A stretch of 64,000 bases of DNA from Carideicomes alvinocaridis (GCA_005473895.2 SRJI02000013.1:35571-99570); one strand, 5' to 3'; positions 1-8,567 are shown, counted from the stretch's first letter. The notes: generated from the letters alone by a model not told the origin. Numbers and translations are program-made.

Positions 1-455
1 GGCTGTTCATGGCGGGCTGCCACGTGGCCCATGACGCCCGCGTGGGCGACCGGGTGATCATCGTCAACCAGTCGGCGCTGGCGGGTCACGTGGTGGTCGA
101 GGACGACGTGATCATCGGCGGGCTCTGCGGCGTGCATCAATGGGTGCGGATCGGCCGCGGCGCCATCATCGGCGCGGTCACCATGGTCACCAACGACGTG
201 ATCCCCCATGGCCTCGTCCAGGGGCCGCGCGGCGTGCTCGACGGGCTGAACCTGGTGGGGCTCAAGCGCAAGGGCGTGGCGCGCTCCGACATCACCGCGC
301 TGCGCGCCGCCTTCCAGATGCTGGCGCAGGGCGAGGGGGCCTTTTCCGAGCGGGCGCAGCGGCTTGCTGACGAGACCTCCTCCGACTACGTGCGCCAGAT
401 CACCGATTTCATCCTCGGCGACAGCGACCGCCATTTCCTGACCCCCGGCGGCTGA
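1..455 (+). CDS. lpxA: UDP-N-acetylglucosamine acyltransferase LpxA (5' truncated by window)
   Basis: LpxA transfers a hydroxyacyl chain from acyl-ACP to the 3-OH of UDP-GlcNAc, the first step of lipid A synthesis in the cytoplasm. Only the last 150 residues are visible and the frame is open to the left edge. They hold the end of the left-handed beta-helix, with hexapeptide repeats such as ALAGHVVVEDDVIIGG, the LpxA hallmark GGLCGVHQWVRIG, and the helical C-terminal tail beginning near NLVGLKRKG. The stop is followed after 3 bases by lpxI, so the genes are co-transcribed. The missing start lies upstream, probably behind lpxD and fabZ as in other proteobacteria (inference). Confidence 0.95.
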   Translation, partial: LFMAGCHVAHDARVGDRVIIVNQSALAGHVVVEDDVIIGGLCGVHQWVRIGRGAIIGAVTMVTNDVIPHGLVQGPRGVLDGLNLVGLKRKGVARSDITALRAAFQMLAQGEGAFSERAQRLADETSSDYVRQITDFILGDSDRHFLTPGG

Positions 456-458
456 CCC

Positions 459-1265
459 GTGGCGCGCCTCGCGATCCTGGCCGGGACCGGCCGCCTGCCG
501 GTGGAACTTGCCCTCGAATGCCCGGAGGCGCTGCGCGTGGGCTTCGAGGGGGTCGAGACCGCGCTGGACGGCCCGGTGGAGCGGCACCGTTTCGAGGAGC
601 TGGGCGCGCTGTTCGACACCCTGAAGGCGCAGGGCGTGACCGAGGTGGTGCTGGCGGGTGCCATGAGCCGCCCGCCGCTCGACCCCGCGCGCTTCGACGC
701 CTACATGCAGGCGACCGCGCCGCGGCTGATGCAGGCCATGCAGGCGGGCGACGACGGCTTGCTGCGCTTCGTCATCTCGCTGTTCGAGGAACAGGGCCTT
801 GCCGTGCGCGGCGCACACGAGGTGGCCCCCGCGCTCGCCGCGGGCGAGGGGCTGCTGACCGGGCCGCAACCGGAAGAGCGGGCGCTGGCCGATGCCGACC
901 GCGCGGCAGTGATCCTGTCGGCGCTGGCGCCGCATGACGTCGGCCAGGGCGCCGTGGTGGCGGGGGGGCTCTGCCTCGGGATCGAGACCTTGCAGGGCAC
1001 CGACGCCATGCTGCGCTTTGTCGCCGAGACGCCGCAGGCGCTGCGCCGGGGCGGGGGCGGCGTGCTGGTGAAACGGCCGAAGCCGGGCCAGGACCTGCGC
1101 GCCGACATGCCCGCCATCGGCCCCGACACGATCGCCCGCGCGACCGAGGCCGGCCTGTCCGGCGTGGTGCTGGAGGCGGGGCGCGTGCTGATCCTCGACC
1201 GCGAGGCCACGCTGAAGGCGGCGGAGGGCGCCGGCCTCTTCCTGCTCGGGCGGAGCTTCGGATGA
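459..1265 (+). CDS. lpxI: UDP-2,3-diacylglucosamine pyrophosphatase LpxI
   Basis: LpxI hydrolyses UDP-2,3-diacylglucosamine to lipid X and UMP. It is the alphaproteobacterial replacement for LpxH. The 268-residue protein starts with the family N-terminus LAILAGTGRLPVELA and contains the conserved VTEVVLAGAMSRP segment (about residues 60-75), a GDDGLLRF motif and a C-terminal VVLEAGRVLILDRE. Start is GTG, 3 bases after the lpxA stop. The stop overlaps the lpxB start (ATGA). Position between lpxA and lpxB supports the assignment strongly. No oddities seen. Confidence 0.95.
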   Translation: MARLAILAGTGRLPVELALECPEALRVGFEGVETALDGPVERHRFEELGALFDTLKAQGVTEVVLAGAMSRPPLDPARFDAYMQATAPRLMQAMQAGDDGLLRFVISLFEEQGLAVRGAHEVAPALAAGEGLLTGPQPEERALADADRAAVILSALAPHDVGQGAVVAGGLCLGIETLQGTDAMLRFVAETPQALRRGGGGVLVKRPKPGQDLRADMPAIGPDTIARATEAGLSGVVLEAGRVLILDREATLKAAEGAGLFLLGRSFG

Positions 1266-2440
1266 TCCGCGTCTTCGTCATCGCCGGCGAGCTGTCGGGC
1301 GACCGGCTGGGCGCGAACTTCATGGAAGGGATGCACACGCTCACCGGCGGCGACGTGGCCTTCGACGGGATCGGCGGGCCGCGGATGGAGGCGCAGGGCC
1401 TGCGCAGCCTGTTCCCCATGTCCGAGATCAACGTGATGGGCGTGGCCGAGATCCTGTCGCAATACCGCGCGCTCAAGCGGCGCATCCACGAGACGGCGCA
1501 GGCGGTGATCGACGCGCAGCCCGACGTGCTGGTCACCGTGGACCTGCCGGAATTCTCGCTGCGGGTGGCGCAACTGGTCAAGGCGCGCTCGAACATCCGC
1601 TGCGTGCATTACGTGGCGCCCACGGTCTGGGCCTGGCGGCCGGGCCGGGCGCAGAAGATGGCGCGCCATATCGACCAGGTGCTGGCGCTGCTGCCCTTCG
1701 AGCCGCCCTACATGGAAGCCGCCGGGATGCGCTGCGATTTCGTCGGCCACCCGGTGGTGATGGACCCGCAGGCCAGCCCCGGCGAGGTGCGCGACTTCCG
1801 CGACGTGCACGGCATCGGCGAGGCGCCGGTGCTGCTGATGCTGCCGGGCTCGCGCCGGTCCGAGGTGGGCCGCCTGCTGCCCGTCTTCGCCCGGGTGGCG
1901 GAGCGGATGCAGGCGGCGCGGCCCGATCTGCGCCTCGTCGTGCCCGCCGCCGCCTCGGTCGAGGAGGAGGTGAGCCGCGCGGTCGCCGAATGGCCGGGCC
2001 GGCCGATCGTCGTGCATCCGGGCGGCAGCGAGGCGGCGGTGACGGAAAAGCGCGCGGCCTTCGGGGCGGCGGACGTGGCGCTGGCGGCCTCGGGCACGGT
2101 GTCGCTGGAGCTGGCGGCGGCGAACACGCCCATGGTGATCGCCTATGACATGAGCTGGCTGTCCCGCCAGATCATCGGGCGGATGCTGCGGACCGATACG
2201 GTTACGCTGGTCAACCTGGTCTCGGATACGCGCATCGTGCCGGAATTCATCGGCCCCGCCTGCCGGCCGGAACCCATCGCCGCGGCGTTGGACCGGCTTC
2301 TGGAGGCGCCCGAGGGCCAGCGCGATGCCATGGCGCTGACGATGCAGCGACTCGGGCGGGGCGGCGAGGCGCCGGGCATTCGCGCCGCGCGCGCCGTGCT
2401 GGACGGGCTGCGCCAGGCCGGCCTCAAGCCGACCCCCTGA
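1262..2440 (+). CDS. lpxB: Lipid-A-disaccharide synthase LpxB
   Basis: LpxB (glycosyltransferase family 19) condenses lipid X with UDP-2,3-diacylglucosamine to the lipid A disaccharide at the inner face of the cytoplasmic membrane. The 392 residues include the N-terminal VFVIAGELSGDRLGANFM nucleotide-fold start, VDLPEFSLRVA, the CVHYVAPTVWAWRPGR region, LPGSRRSEV (about 195-205) and the late LAASGTVSLELAAANTPMV motif, all typical. Length matches the family. It overlaps lpxI by 4 bases and is the last gene of the visible operon. A hairpin follows about 30 bases after the stop. Confidence 0.97.
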   Translation: MIRVFVIAGELSGDRLGANFMEGMHTLTGGDVAFDGIGGPRMEAQGLRSLFPMSEINVMGVAEILSQYRALKRRIHETAQAVIDAQPDVLVTVDLPEFSLRVAQLVKARSNIRCVHYVAPTVWAWRPGRAQKMARHIDQVLALLPFEPPYMEAAGMRCDFVGHPVVMDPQASPGEVRDFRDVHGIGEAPVLLMLPGSRRSEVGRLLPVFARVAERMQAARPDLRLVVPAAASVEEEVSRAVAEWPGRPIVVHPGGSEAAVTEKRAAFGAADVALAASGTVSLELAAANTPMVIAYDMSWLSRQIIGRMLRTDTVTLVNLVSDTRIVPEFIGPACRPEPIAAALDRLLEAPEGQRDAMALTMQRLGRGGEAPGIRAARAVLDGLRQAGLKPTP

Positions 2441-2472
2441 ACATCGCCCCCCAAGCAGATCCCTGAATCGAA

Positions 2473-2502
2473 AGGCGCCGCCCCCGGCGAGGGACGGCGC
2501 CT
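2473..2502. terminator. Intergenic hairpin between convergent lpxB and ialB-like gene
   Basis: An exact 8-bp stem (AGGCGCCG with CGGCGCCT) around a 14-base loop sits between two convergent stop codons, so it can serve both transcripts. There is no strong T-tract, so termination efficiency is uncertain. Confidence 0.5.
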
Positions 2503-2528
2503 GAATTCTGTCGGCCCGGGGGCCGCGA

Positions 2529-3176
2529 TCAGTTCTCGATGACCGAGGCCTTCTCGAACCCGTCGGTGAAGCCCGACAGCGACATGGCCAGCTCGACCTT
2601 CTGGTCGGGGGCGGCGAAGGGCACCACGGTGATGGTCGCCTTGGCGCCGCGCTTGAAGCTGGTGACGTCCTGCGCGGTCAGGCCGATGCGGGCGTAGCAG
2701 CCCACCCGGTTGCAGAAGGAATAGGGATAGCGTTTGCCCTGCGAGCCGTCGACGGCGATGGTCAGCTGCGCCGGAAGCAGCGTCTCCAGCGGCACGATGA
2801 CGGTGGCGCCGGCCACGGCCTGGCCACCCTCGGGCAGGCGGAACATCGACACTTCGGCCACGGCGTTGCCGTCCTCGTCGCTCAGCAGCTGGTAGAGGTG
2901 GCAGGGCTCTTCGCCTTCCTGCACGCGGATGCACTGAAGCTGCCAGTCGCCGACCTCTTCCTTGACATAGGTGCTGCCGGGCTCGTCGCCGACTTCGCTG
3001 CCGAGCGAAAGCTGGCCGTCATCCTGGGCCTCGGGCTGGGCTTCGGAGCCTTGCTCCGCCTGGGCGCCTTGCTCTTCGCTGGTGGTGGTTTCGTCCGTCG
3101 TCGCATCCTGGGCCACCACCGGCGAAGCCAGCGCGAGAAGCGCGATAAGCGGCAGCGTGGAGAATGTTCTGGTCAT
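2529..3176 (-). CDS. Secreted IalB-family protein (invasion-associated locus B domain)
   Basis: 215 residues: signal peptide (TFSTLPLIALLALASPVVAQ), then an acidic Glu/Gln/Asp-rich linker of about 40 residues, then the IalB domain with GDWQLQCIRV, EPCHLYQ and FCNRVGCYARIGL. Four cysteines suit two disulfides in the periplasm. IalB proteins were named from Bartonella. In free-living alphaproteobacteria their role is unknown. The start at 3176 is chosen because AGGAAGA lies 6 bases upstream and the signal peptide begins directly. A start 7 codons earlier is possible but lacks this spacing. The gene stands alone. Confidence 0.8.
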   Translation of the reverse strand: MTRTFSTLPLIALLALASPVVAQDATTDETTTSEEQGAQAEQGSEAQPEAQDDGQLSLGSEVGDEPGSTYVKEEVGDWQLQCIRVQEGEEPCHLYQLLSDEDGNAVAEVSMFRLPEGGQAVAGATVIVPLETLLPAQLTIAVDGSQGKRYPYSFCNRVGCYARIGLTAQDVTSFKRGAKATITVVPFAAPDQKVELAMSLSGFTDGFEKASVIEN

Positions 3177-3367
3177 GAAGATCTTCCTTCCGGCCATTAA
3201 TCATGTGCACTTCGGCGCTTAGCACGCTGTCCGGGCAGTGTCAGTCCAAATCCACCTCGCATCCGATCACGGGCTGCGGATTTCCGCTGTGGACGGGCAC
3301 GGCGGCGGGTCGGGCCGGGCGCGTCCGCCGCATGAAGAATGGGATGCAAGGGTTTGAAGAGGCCATG

Positions 3368-3436
3368 AAAAAAGGGGATCAAACGACCCCCTTCCTTCGA
3401 TTTCTCTCCCCGTCGGACTGGCCGACTTAGTCATTG
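3368..3436 (-). ncRNA. Candidate small RNA (about 70 nt) with its own promoter and terminator
   Basis: On the minus strand a promoter-like pair (3443-3471) is followed by a short transcript predicted to start near 3436. It has a 5-bp hairpin (GTCGG/CCGAC), a purine-rich single-stranded stretch, and a terminal GC hairpin with A-T base pairs ending in six T residues (3368-3393). It encodes no plausible peptide. The 5' end GGATCA is complementary to TGATCC in the terminator loop region, so an alternative fold is possible. No family recognised. Confidence 0.5.
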
Positions 3437-3442
3437 ATCCGG

Positions 3443-3471
3443 ACGCTACGAAACTAATCCCGACCCGTCAA
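3443..3471 (-). promoter_or_regulatory. Promoter for the candidate small RNA
   Basis: Minus strand: -35 TTGACG (3466-3471), exactly 17 bases, -10 TAGCGT (3443-3448). No protein gene starts downstream. The terminator lies about 70 bases on. Confidence 0.5.
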
Positions 3472-3590
3472 CAGGTAATCCATTAGGTTGCGTTCACTTG
3501 TGGTCAACCACCGCTCCGGCGGATTGGCGGGATCGGGCCGGCCGCGGGGCGGCGGCGGATGGACAGCGATGAGAGGGACACTGGCGGATG

Positions 3591-3618
3591 AAAAAGGGCC
3601 GTGCCCGAAGGCACGGCC
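3591..3618 (-). terminator. Orphan rho-independent terminator, minus strand
   Basis: A perfect 9-bp stem GGCCGTGCC / GGCACGGCC closed by a four-base loop. On the minus strand it is followed by CTTTTTC, the form of an intrinsic terminator with a stable UUCG-type loop. No annotated minus-strand gene lies directly upstream: the opposite strand from 3820 to 7282 carries plus-strand genes. It therefore implies an unannotated minus-strand transcript between about 3620 and 3800. I see no clear promoter for it. Confidence 0.5.
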
Positions 3619-3819
3619 AGTCTGACAGGGAGGAAGTCAACCCGGACCCCAAGTTCGGGTGCCCGGGCAGGATCGAGCATCGCAGAGAGGTGTTAAGATC
3701 GGGTTCCCAAGGGGAAAGGTGGGCTGCCCTCCGGCGCGGCGCGGCGGTTTTCCGGCTTTTCCCGCGGGGGCGGAGGCTCTAGAAGCGCGGCCAGCCCCCG
3801 ATCCGCCCAGAGGAGAGAG

Positions 3820-4563
3820 ATGCCCACCGGAACGCCCCAGCCCGCCTTCGTCCTCGTGCGCCCGCAGATGGGCGAGAATATCGGCGCGGCCTCGCGCGCC
3901 ATGTGGAATTTCGGGCTGGACCGGATGCGTCTCGTGGCGCCGCGCGACGGCTGGCCGAACCCCAAGGCCAATGCCATGGCCTCGGGCGCGGGGCGGCTGC
4001 TGGACGAGGCGCAGCTGTTCGACGACCTGCCCGACGCGCTGGCCGATTGCACCTATGTCATGGCCACCACCGCCCGGCAGCGTGGCATGACCAAGCCGGT
4101 CTTCACCCCCGAGCGCGCCATGCAGGTCGCGGCCGAACGGATCGGACGCGGGGAAAAGGTGGCGGTGCTGTTCGGCCCCGAGCGGGCGGGGCTGGAGAAT
4201 GACGACATCTCGCGCGCCAATGCGATCGTCTCGGTCCCGGTGAACCCGGAATTCGCCTCGCTCAACCTGGCGCAATGCGCGCTGCTCATGGCCTATGAAT
4301 GGCGTCGCACCCATGAGGCGACGCCCCCCGAGACCACCGAGATGGCCGGCGCGGACTGGGCCCCGGTCCAGGAGGTGGAGGCGCTGGCCCGGCATTACGA
4401 GGAGCGGATGGAGGATGCGGGCTTCTTCTTCCCCGAGCACAAGGCCGAGGGCATGAAGTTGAACCTGCGCAACCTCTGGTCCCGGATGCCGCTGACGCGC
4501 TCGGACGTGCGGATGCTGCATGGCGTGATGCGTCAGATGGTCCGCTGGAAGGAGCGCGGCTGA
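3820..4563 (+). CDS. trmJ: TrmH/SpoU-family RNA 2'-O-methyltransferase, TrmJ-like
   Basis: A SAM-dependent knotted (SPOUT) methyltransferase, most like TrmJ, which methylates the ribose at position 32 of tRNA. The 247 residues show motif 1 (LVRPQMGENIGAASRAMWNF), motif 2 (VAVLFGPERAGLENDDI, about residues 113-130) and motif 3 (NPEFASLNLAQCALLMAYE), the parts of the trefoil knot that bind SAM. The C-terminal helical extension beyond about 170 is typical of TrmJ rather than TrmL. Ribosome-binding site GAGGAGAGAG directly before ATG. Ends about 100 bases before ctaA. It could modify another RNA, but TrmJ is the best fit. Confidence 0.85.
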   Translation: MPTGTPQPAFVLVRPQMGENIGAASRAMWNFGLDRMRLVAPRDGWPNPKANAMASGAGRLLDEAQLFDDLPDALADCTYVMATTARQRGMTKPVFTPERAMQVAAERIGRGEKVAVLFGPERAGLENDDISRANAIVSVPVNPEFASLNLAQCALLMAYEWRRTHEATPPETTEMAGADWAPVQEVEALARHYEERMEDAGFFFPEHKAEGMKLNLRNLWSRMPLTRSDVRMLHGVMRQMVRWKERG

Positions 4564-4665
4564 GGCCCCCGGCGGCTTGAAGCGCCCCATGGCCCGGCAT
4601 AAGGTCGCCCGCGCCGAAGACCCGCGCGGGGGAACCGCCCCGCGTGCCAGACGAGGAGCCAGCCG

Positions 4666-5805
4666 ATGAGCGCCAAGCGAAGCATCTTCGAGGAGGTGGG
4701 CGAGGACAAGACCGCCCGCGCCGCGCCGCAGGGCGGCATGATCGACCGCGGCCGCCGGGGCTCGCGCGGGGCCGTGCGCGTCTGGCTGGCGGTGCTGTTC
4801 CTCATGGTGGCGGTGATGATCCTCGTGGGCGGGCTGACCCGGCTGACCGACAGCGGGTTGTCGATCACCGAGTGGAAGCCGGTCTCCGGCGCGCTTCCCC
4901 CGATGAACGACGCGGATTGGGAGGCGGAATTCGCGCTCTACCAGCAGATCCCCGAATTCCAGTTGCAGAACAGCGGCATGGACCTTGCCGAGTTCAAGTC
5001 GATCTACTGGTGGGAATGGTCGCACCGGCAGCTTGGTCGCGCCATCGGGCTGGTTTGGGCGATCGGTTTCCTCGGCTTCCTTCTGACCCGCAAGATCCCC
5101 CCCGGCTGGACCGGGCGGCTGATCATCCCCGGCGCGCTTGGCGGGGTGCAGGGGGCCGTGGGCTGGTGGATGGTGTCCTCCGGCCTCTCGGGCGAGATGC
5201 TGGACGTGGCGAGCTACCGGCTGGCCATCCACCTTGGCCTCGCCTTCGTGATCTTCGGCTTCCTAGCCTGGTACATCTTCCTGCTGGGCCGGGAAGAGCG
5301 CGAGCTGATGCAGGCCCGTCGGGGGCGCGAGCGCAAGCTCTTCGCGCTCGGCACCGGGCTGATGCATTTCGCCTTCCTGCAGATCCTGCTGGGCGCGCTG
5401 GTGGCGGGCATCGACGCGGGCCGCGGCTATACCGACTGGCCGCTGATGGCCGGCGGCTTCTTCCCGCCCGAGCCGTTCTGGATCGAACCGCTCTGGCGCA
5501 ACTTCTTCGAAAACGACGGGCTGGTGCAGTTCATGCACCGGATCGCGGGCTACCTGCTGGTGGCCTTCGGCATCTTCGCCTGGGTGCGCTCGCGCAGCTC
5601 GGCCCATGAAAGCGTGCGCTTCGCCTTCAACACGGTGCTGGCCATGCTCTTCATCCAGATGTGCCTGGGCATCGTGACGGTGATGTATGCCGCGCCGCTG
5701 CACCTGGCGCTCGTCCACCAGCTGGGCGCGGTGCTGACTTGGGTGCTGATCCTGCGGGCGCGCTATCTCGCCGCCTATCCCGTCTTTCAGACCATCCGGG
5801 GGTGA
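4666..5805 (+). CDS. ctaA: Heme A synthase CtaA/COX15
   Basis: Oxidises the C8 methyl of heme O to give heme A for aa3-type cytochrome oxidase in the inner membrane. The 379-residue polytopic protein has the type-2 (COX15-like) signatures: GGLTRLTDSGLSITEWKP after the first membrane segment, SIYWWEWSHRQLGR with heme-liganding His, ALGGVQGAVGWWMVSSGL, and later QFMHRIAGYLL and ALVHQLGAVLTW with paired histidines. About eight membrane segments are visible. RBS: GAGGAG before the ATG. The stop precedes the next start by one base, so it is probably co-transcribed with the carboxypeptidase. Confidence 0.95.
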   Translation: MSAKRSIFEEVGEDKTARAAPQGGMIDRGRRGSRGAVRVWLAVLFLMVAVMILVGGLTRLTDSGLSITEWKPVSGALPPMNDADWEAEFALYQQIPEFQLQNSGMDLAEFKSIYWWEWSHRQLGRAIGLVWAIGFLGFLLTRKIPPGWTGRLIIPGALGGVQGAVGWWMVSSGLSGEMLDVASYRLAIHLGLAFVIFGFLAWYIFLLGREERELMQARRGRERKLFALGTGLMHFAFLQILLGALVAGIDAGRGYTDWPLMAGGFFPPEPFWIEPLWRNFFENDGLVQFMHRIAGYLLVAFGIFAWVRSRSSAHESVRFAFNTVLAMLFIQMCLGIVTVMYAAPLHLALVHQLGAVLTWVLILRARYLAAYPVFQTIRG

Positions 5806-5806
5806 C

Positions 5807-7282
5807 ATGACCGCATTCGAAGACCTGATGCGCCACGAGCGCGAGACGCAGGCGCTGGCGCAGGTGGCCGGCCGGCTGGGCTGGGACCAGGAGACGGTGA
5901 TGCCCCGCGGCGCGGCCGAGCAGCGCGGCGAGGAGATGGGCGCGATGGAAAGCGTGCTGCACGCCCGGCGCACCGATCCGCGGGTGGGCGACTGGCTGGA
6001 CGCGATCGACCCGGCGACGCTGGACGCGGCCGGGCAGGCGCAGCTGCGCCACATCCGGCGCGACCACGACCGGGCGCGCAAGGTGCCCGCGCGGCTGGCG
6101 GCCGAGATCGCGCGCGTCACCTCCGTCGCCCAGGCCAAATGGGCCGAGGCCCGCGCGGCGGACGATTTCGCCGCCTTCGCCCCGGTGCTTCGGGAGGTCG
6201 TGGCGCTGAAACGCGAGGAGGGCGCGGCGCTCGCCACCGGCGGCGACGTCTACGACGCCATGCTGCAGGATTACGAGCCCGGCACGACCGCCGCGCAGAT
6301 CGGCGCCATCTTCGACGCCATGCGGCCCCGGCTGGTGGCGCTGCGCGAGAAGGTGCTGGCGGCCGCGCCCGCGCCGCGGCTGGCCGGGCATTTCGACGAG
6401 ACGGAGCAGATGCGCCTGACGCGCGCCATCGCCAAGCAGTTCGGCTATGACATGAGCCGCGGCCGCGTGGACAAGGCGGTGCATCCCTTCTCATCGGGCT
6501 CGGGCAATGACGTGCGCATCACCACGCGGACCAGCCCCACGGACCCGTTCAACTGCCTCTATTCGACGATCCACGAGGTGGGCCATGCCTCCTACGAACA
6601 GGCGATCGCGCAGGATTACCTGCTGACGCCGCTGGGGCAGGGCGTGTCCATGGGCGTGCACGAAAGCCAGAGCCGCATCTACGAGAACCAGCTTGGCCGG
6701 TCGCGCGCCTTCACCAGGTGGCTGCACGGCCAGATGCTGGAAAGCTTCGGCGATTTCGGCATCCCGGAGGCGGGCGATTTCTACAAGGCGGTGAACCGGG
6801 TGGAGGACAATTACATCCGCACCGAGTCGGACGAGGTGCAGTACAACCTGCACATCATGCTGCGCTTCGACCTTGAGCGGCAGCTGATCGCCCGCGAGAT
6901 CGAGGTGGAGGACCTCGAAGAGGCCTGGAACGCGCGGTTCCTCGCGGATTTCGGCTATGCGGTGGACCGGGCGTCGAACGGTGTGCTGCAGGACGTGCAC
7001 TGGTCCGTGGGGCTGTTCGGCTACTTCCCGACCTACGCGCTCGGCAATGTCTATGCGGGCTGCCTGCACGAGGCGCTGCGGCGGGACGTGCCGGACCTGG
7101 ACGCGCAGCTCGAGCAGGGCGAGACCGGCCCGGCGACGGCCTGGCTGCGGGAGAACCTGCAACGGCACGGCGGGCTTTACGAGCCGCGCGACACGATCCG
7201 CCGCGCCGCGGGGCAGGAGCCCTCGGAAGGGCCGCTGCTGGATTACCTGGAGGCGAAGTTCGGCGCGCTCTACGAGCTGTAG
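5807..7282 (+). CDS. Carboxypeptidase M32 (Taq type)
   Basis: Zinc-dependent metallocarboxypeptidase that trims C-terminal residues from peptides in the cytoplasm. 491 residues, the usual family length. The zinc-binding motif HEVGH lies at residues 256-260. It is followed by the M32-specific MGVHESQSRIYENQLGRS block, EVQYNLHIMLRFDLE and GYFPTYALGNVYAGCL, which complete the catalytic cleft. Translation starts one base after ctaA. No functional link to heme A synthesis is evident, so the pairing may only reflect compact packing. Confidence 0.93.
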   Translation: MTAFEDLMRHERETQALAQVAGRLGWDQETVMPRGAAEQRGEEMGAMESVLHARRTDPRVGDWLDAIDPATLDAAGQAQLRHIRRDHDRARKVPARLAAEIARVTSVAQAKWAEARAADDFAAFAPVLREVVALKREEGAALATGGDVYDAMLQDYEPGTTAAQIGAIFDAMRPRLVALREKVLAAAPAPRLAGHFDETEQMRLTRAIAKQFGYDMSRGRVDKAVHPFSSGSGNDVRITTRTSPTDPFNCLYSTIHEVGHASYEQAIAQDYLLTPLGQGVSMGVHESQSRIYENQLGRSRAFTRWLHGQMLESFGDFGIPEAGDFYKAVNRVEDNYIRTESDEVQYNLHIMLRFDLERQLIAREIEVEDLEEAWNARFLADFGYAVDRASNGVLQDVHWSVGLFGYFPTYALGNVYAGCLHEALRRDVPDLDAQLEQGETGPATAWLRENLQRHGGLYEPRDTIRRAAGQEPSEGPLLDYLEAKFGALYEL

Positions 7283-7288
7283 CGCGCC

Positions 7289-8038
7289 TTACGGTCCCGC
7301 ATTGCCCGGCAGCCCGGCATACCAGTCGCGGCGGCGGAAGGTCGGCCCGTTGCCGATGGCGAAGCTGGCGGAAAAGCCCGCGATGGTTTCGTGGTCGTCG
7401 TTCTGCCCGGCCATGGCGCTGAGCGACACGCCGCGGCCCATGTCGAAGCTCGTGCCGAGATAGGCGTAGCCGTGGCTCTGCCCGCGCAGGTCGGCGCCGT
7501 GATAGCCCGCGCGCACAGCCGAGAACCCCATGCGCCCGGGATGGTCCAGCCCGAAATCGGCGTCCAGCCCGTAGCGCACCCCGCTGTCGCCGCTCTTGAT
7601 CACGTCGATATGGGCGAGATAGCCCTCGAGGCTGACCGGCCCCGCCTGGTGCTTCGCCTCGATCCCGGCATAGAAGTAGTTGCCGGGCCGCAGGTCGTCC
7701 CCGGCGATGAAGCCGCCGACCACCGTGCCGCCGCCCAGCCGGCGATAGAGATGCGCCCCGGCGGAGGGGGCGGTGGAATAGGTCTCTTCGAACTTGGAGA
7801 CGGAGATGTCCATCTGCAGCCCGGCAAAGCCCAGCCGGTCGCTGGCGAAGCTGCCCGCGATGCGCTTGAAGTTGTTCTCCATGCCGAAATTGCGGGCGAG
7901 CCTGAGCTCCAGCTCGGCCCCGTAGCCGGCATCGGCCTCGCCGTAGCTCAACTGCTGTGCGGCGAGCGGGGCGGGGCCCGTACCGAGCCCGACGAGGGCG
8001 ATGAGCGGGGCGAGGATGGGCGAGAGGGTCCTGTACAT
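7289..8038 (-). CDS. Exported protein, possible small outer-membrane beta-barrel, function unknown
   Basis: 249 residues with a signal peptide (about 1-27, ending PLAAQQ). The rest shows repeated alternating hydrophobic/polar strands with aromatic girdle residues (GYGAELELRLARNF, NYFYAGIEAKHQA, HGYAYLGTSFDMG, GFSASFAIGNG), as in porin-like barrels. There is no catalytic motif. The start ATG at 8038 begins the signal peptide and follows an AGGA-like site. It lies alone between a convergent carboxypeptidase gene and the Usg gene. The family is not recognised. The barrel call is from strand pattern only. Confidence 0.6.
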   Translation of the reverse strand: MYRTLSPILAPLIALVGLGTGPAPLAAQQLSYGEADAGYGAELELRLARNFGMENNFKRIAGSFASDRLGFAGLQMDISVSKFEETYSTAPSAGAHLYRRLGGGTVVGGFIAGDDLRPGNYFYAGIEAKHQAGPVSLEGYLAHIDVIKSGDSGVRYGLDADFGLDHPGRMGFSAVRAGYHGADLRGQSHGYAYLGTSFDMGRGVSLSAMAGQNDDHETIAGFSASFAIGNGPTFRRRDWYAGLPGNAGP

Positions 8039-8151
8039 GGCGATCCTTCCTGATCGGGGCGATCAGCGACAGGATGGCCTGGCCCCGGATTGTGCCGTCT
8101 CCGCCACCGGGCCGGCATGCGCCCGCAGGATACGCTCTCGCGGCGCGGGCC

Positions 8152-8421
8152 TCAATGGTAGGTCAGCTCTCCGACCACGTTGCGCCATTCGCCGGGGCGG
8201 ATCAGCTTGCGATGGGTGTAGACGACCGAATGCAGGGGCCCCTCGATCTTGTCCTGCCAGAACTCGATGAAGCCGAACATCTTCGGGTAGTCCGGGGCGA
8301 TGTCGTAATCCTGCCAGATATAGCTGTTCAGCACGTTCCGGTAGTCGGGCATCCGGTAGTAGAATTCCGCCGTCGTCAGCCCGTAGCCCTTCATCATCAG
8401 CTCGGTTTCCGATACGTCCAT
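8152..8421 (-). CDS. Usg-family protein
   Basis: An 89-residue member of the Usg family, small alphaproteobacterial and pseudomonad proteins first noted near tryptophan genes. Function unknown. It carries the conserved core MMKGYGLTTAEFYYRMPDY, IWQDYDIAPDYP, FIEFWQDKIEGPLHSV and GEWRNVVGELTYH, essentially the whole family profile. Start 8421 is preferred (AAAGGA upstream, and the protein then matches family length). An upstream ATG would add 20 unconserved residues. It is divergent from gyrA. Confidence 0.85.
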   Translation of the reverse strand: MDVSETELMMKGYGLTTAEFYYRMPDYRNVLNSYIWQDYDIAPDYPKMFGFIEFWQDKIEGPLHSVVYTHRKLIRPGEWRNVVGELTYH

Positions 8422-8537
8422 GATGGATCCTTTCTCCGCCTGATCGGAGAATGATGCCCGAAATGGAAATCTTTGCAACAAAAACAGCGTGTTGGCACTC
8501 TGTCGAGGTGGCTGCCAGCGGGGCGGGGGATGAATGA

Positions 8538-8567
8538 TTGCACCCCATATCCGGGCTCTGGTATAAG
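8538..8567 (+). promoter_or_regulatory. Promoter of gyrA
   Basis: -35 TTGCAC (8538-8543), 18 bases, -10 TATAAG (8562-8567), about 45 bases before the gyrA start. Good match to a sigma-70 type promoter. Confidence 0.55.

Noticed and set aside
3177..3819. Signal recognition particle RNA, 6S RNA or tmRNA in the gap
   Set aside because: None of their conserved cores (such as the GGAA/GNAR tetraloop region of SRP RNA) could be found on either strand.
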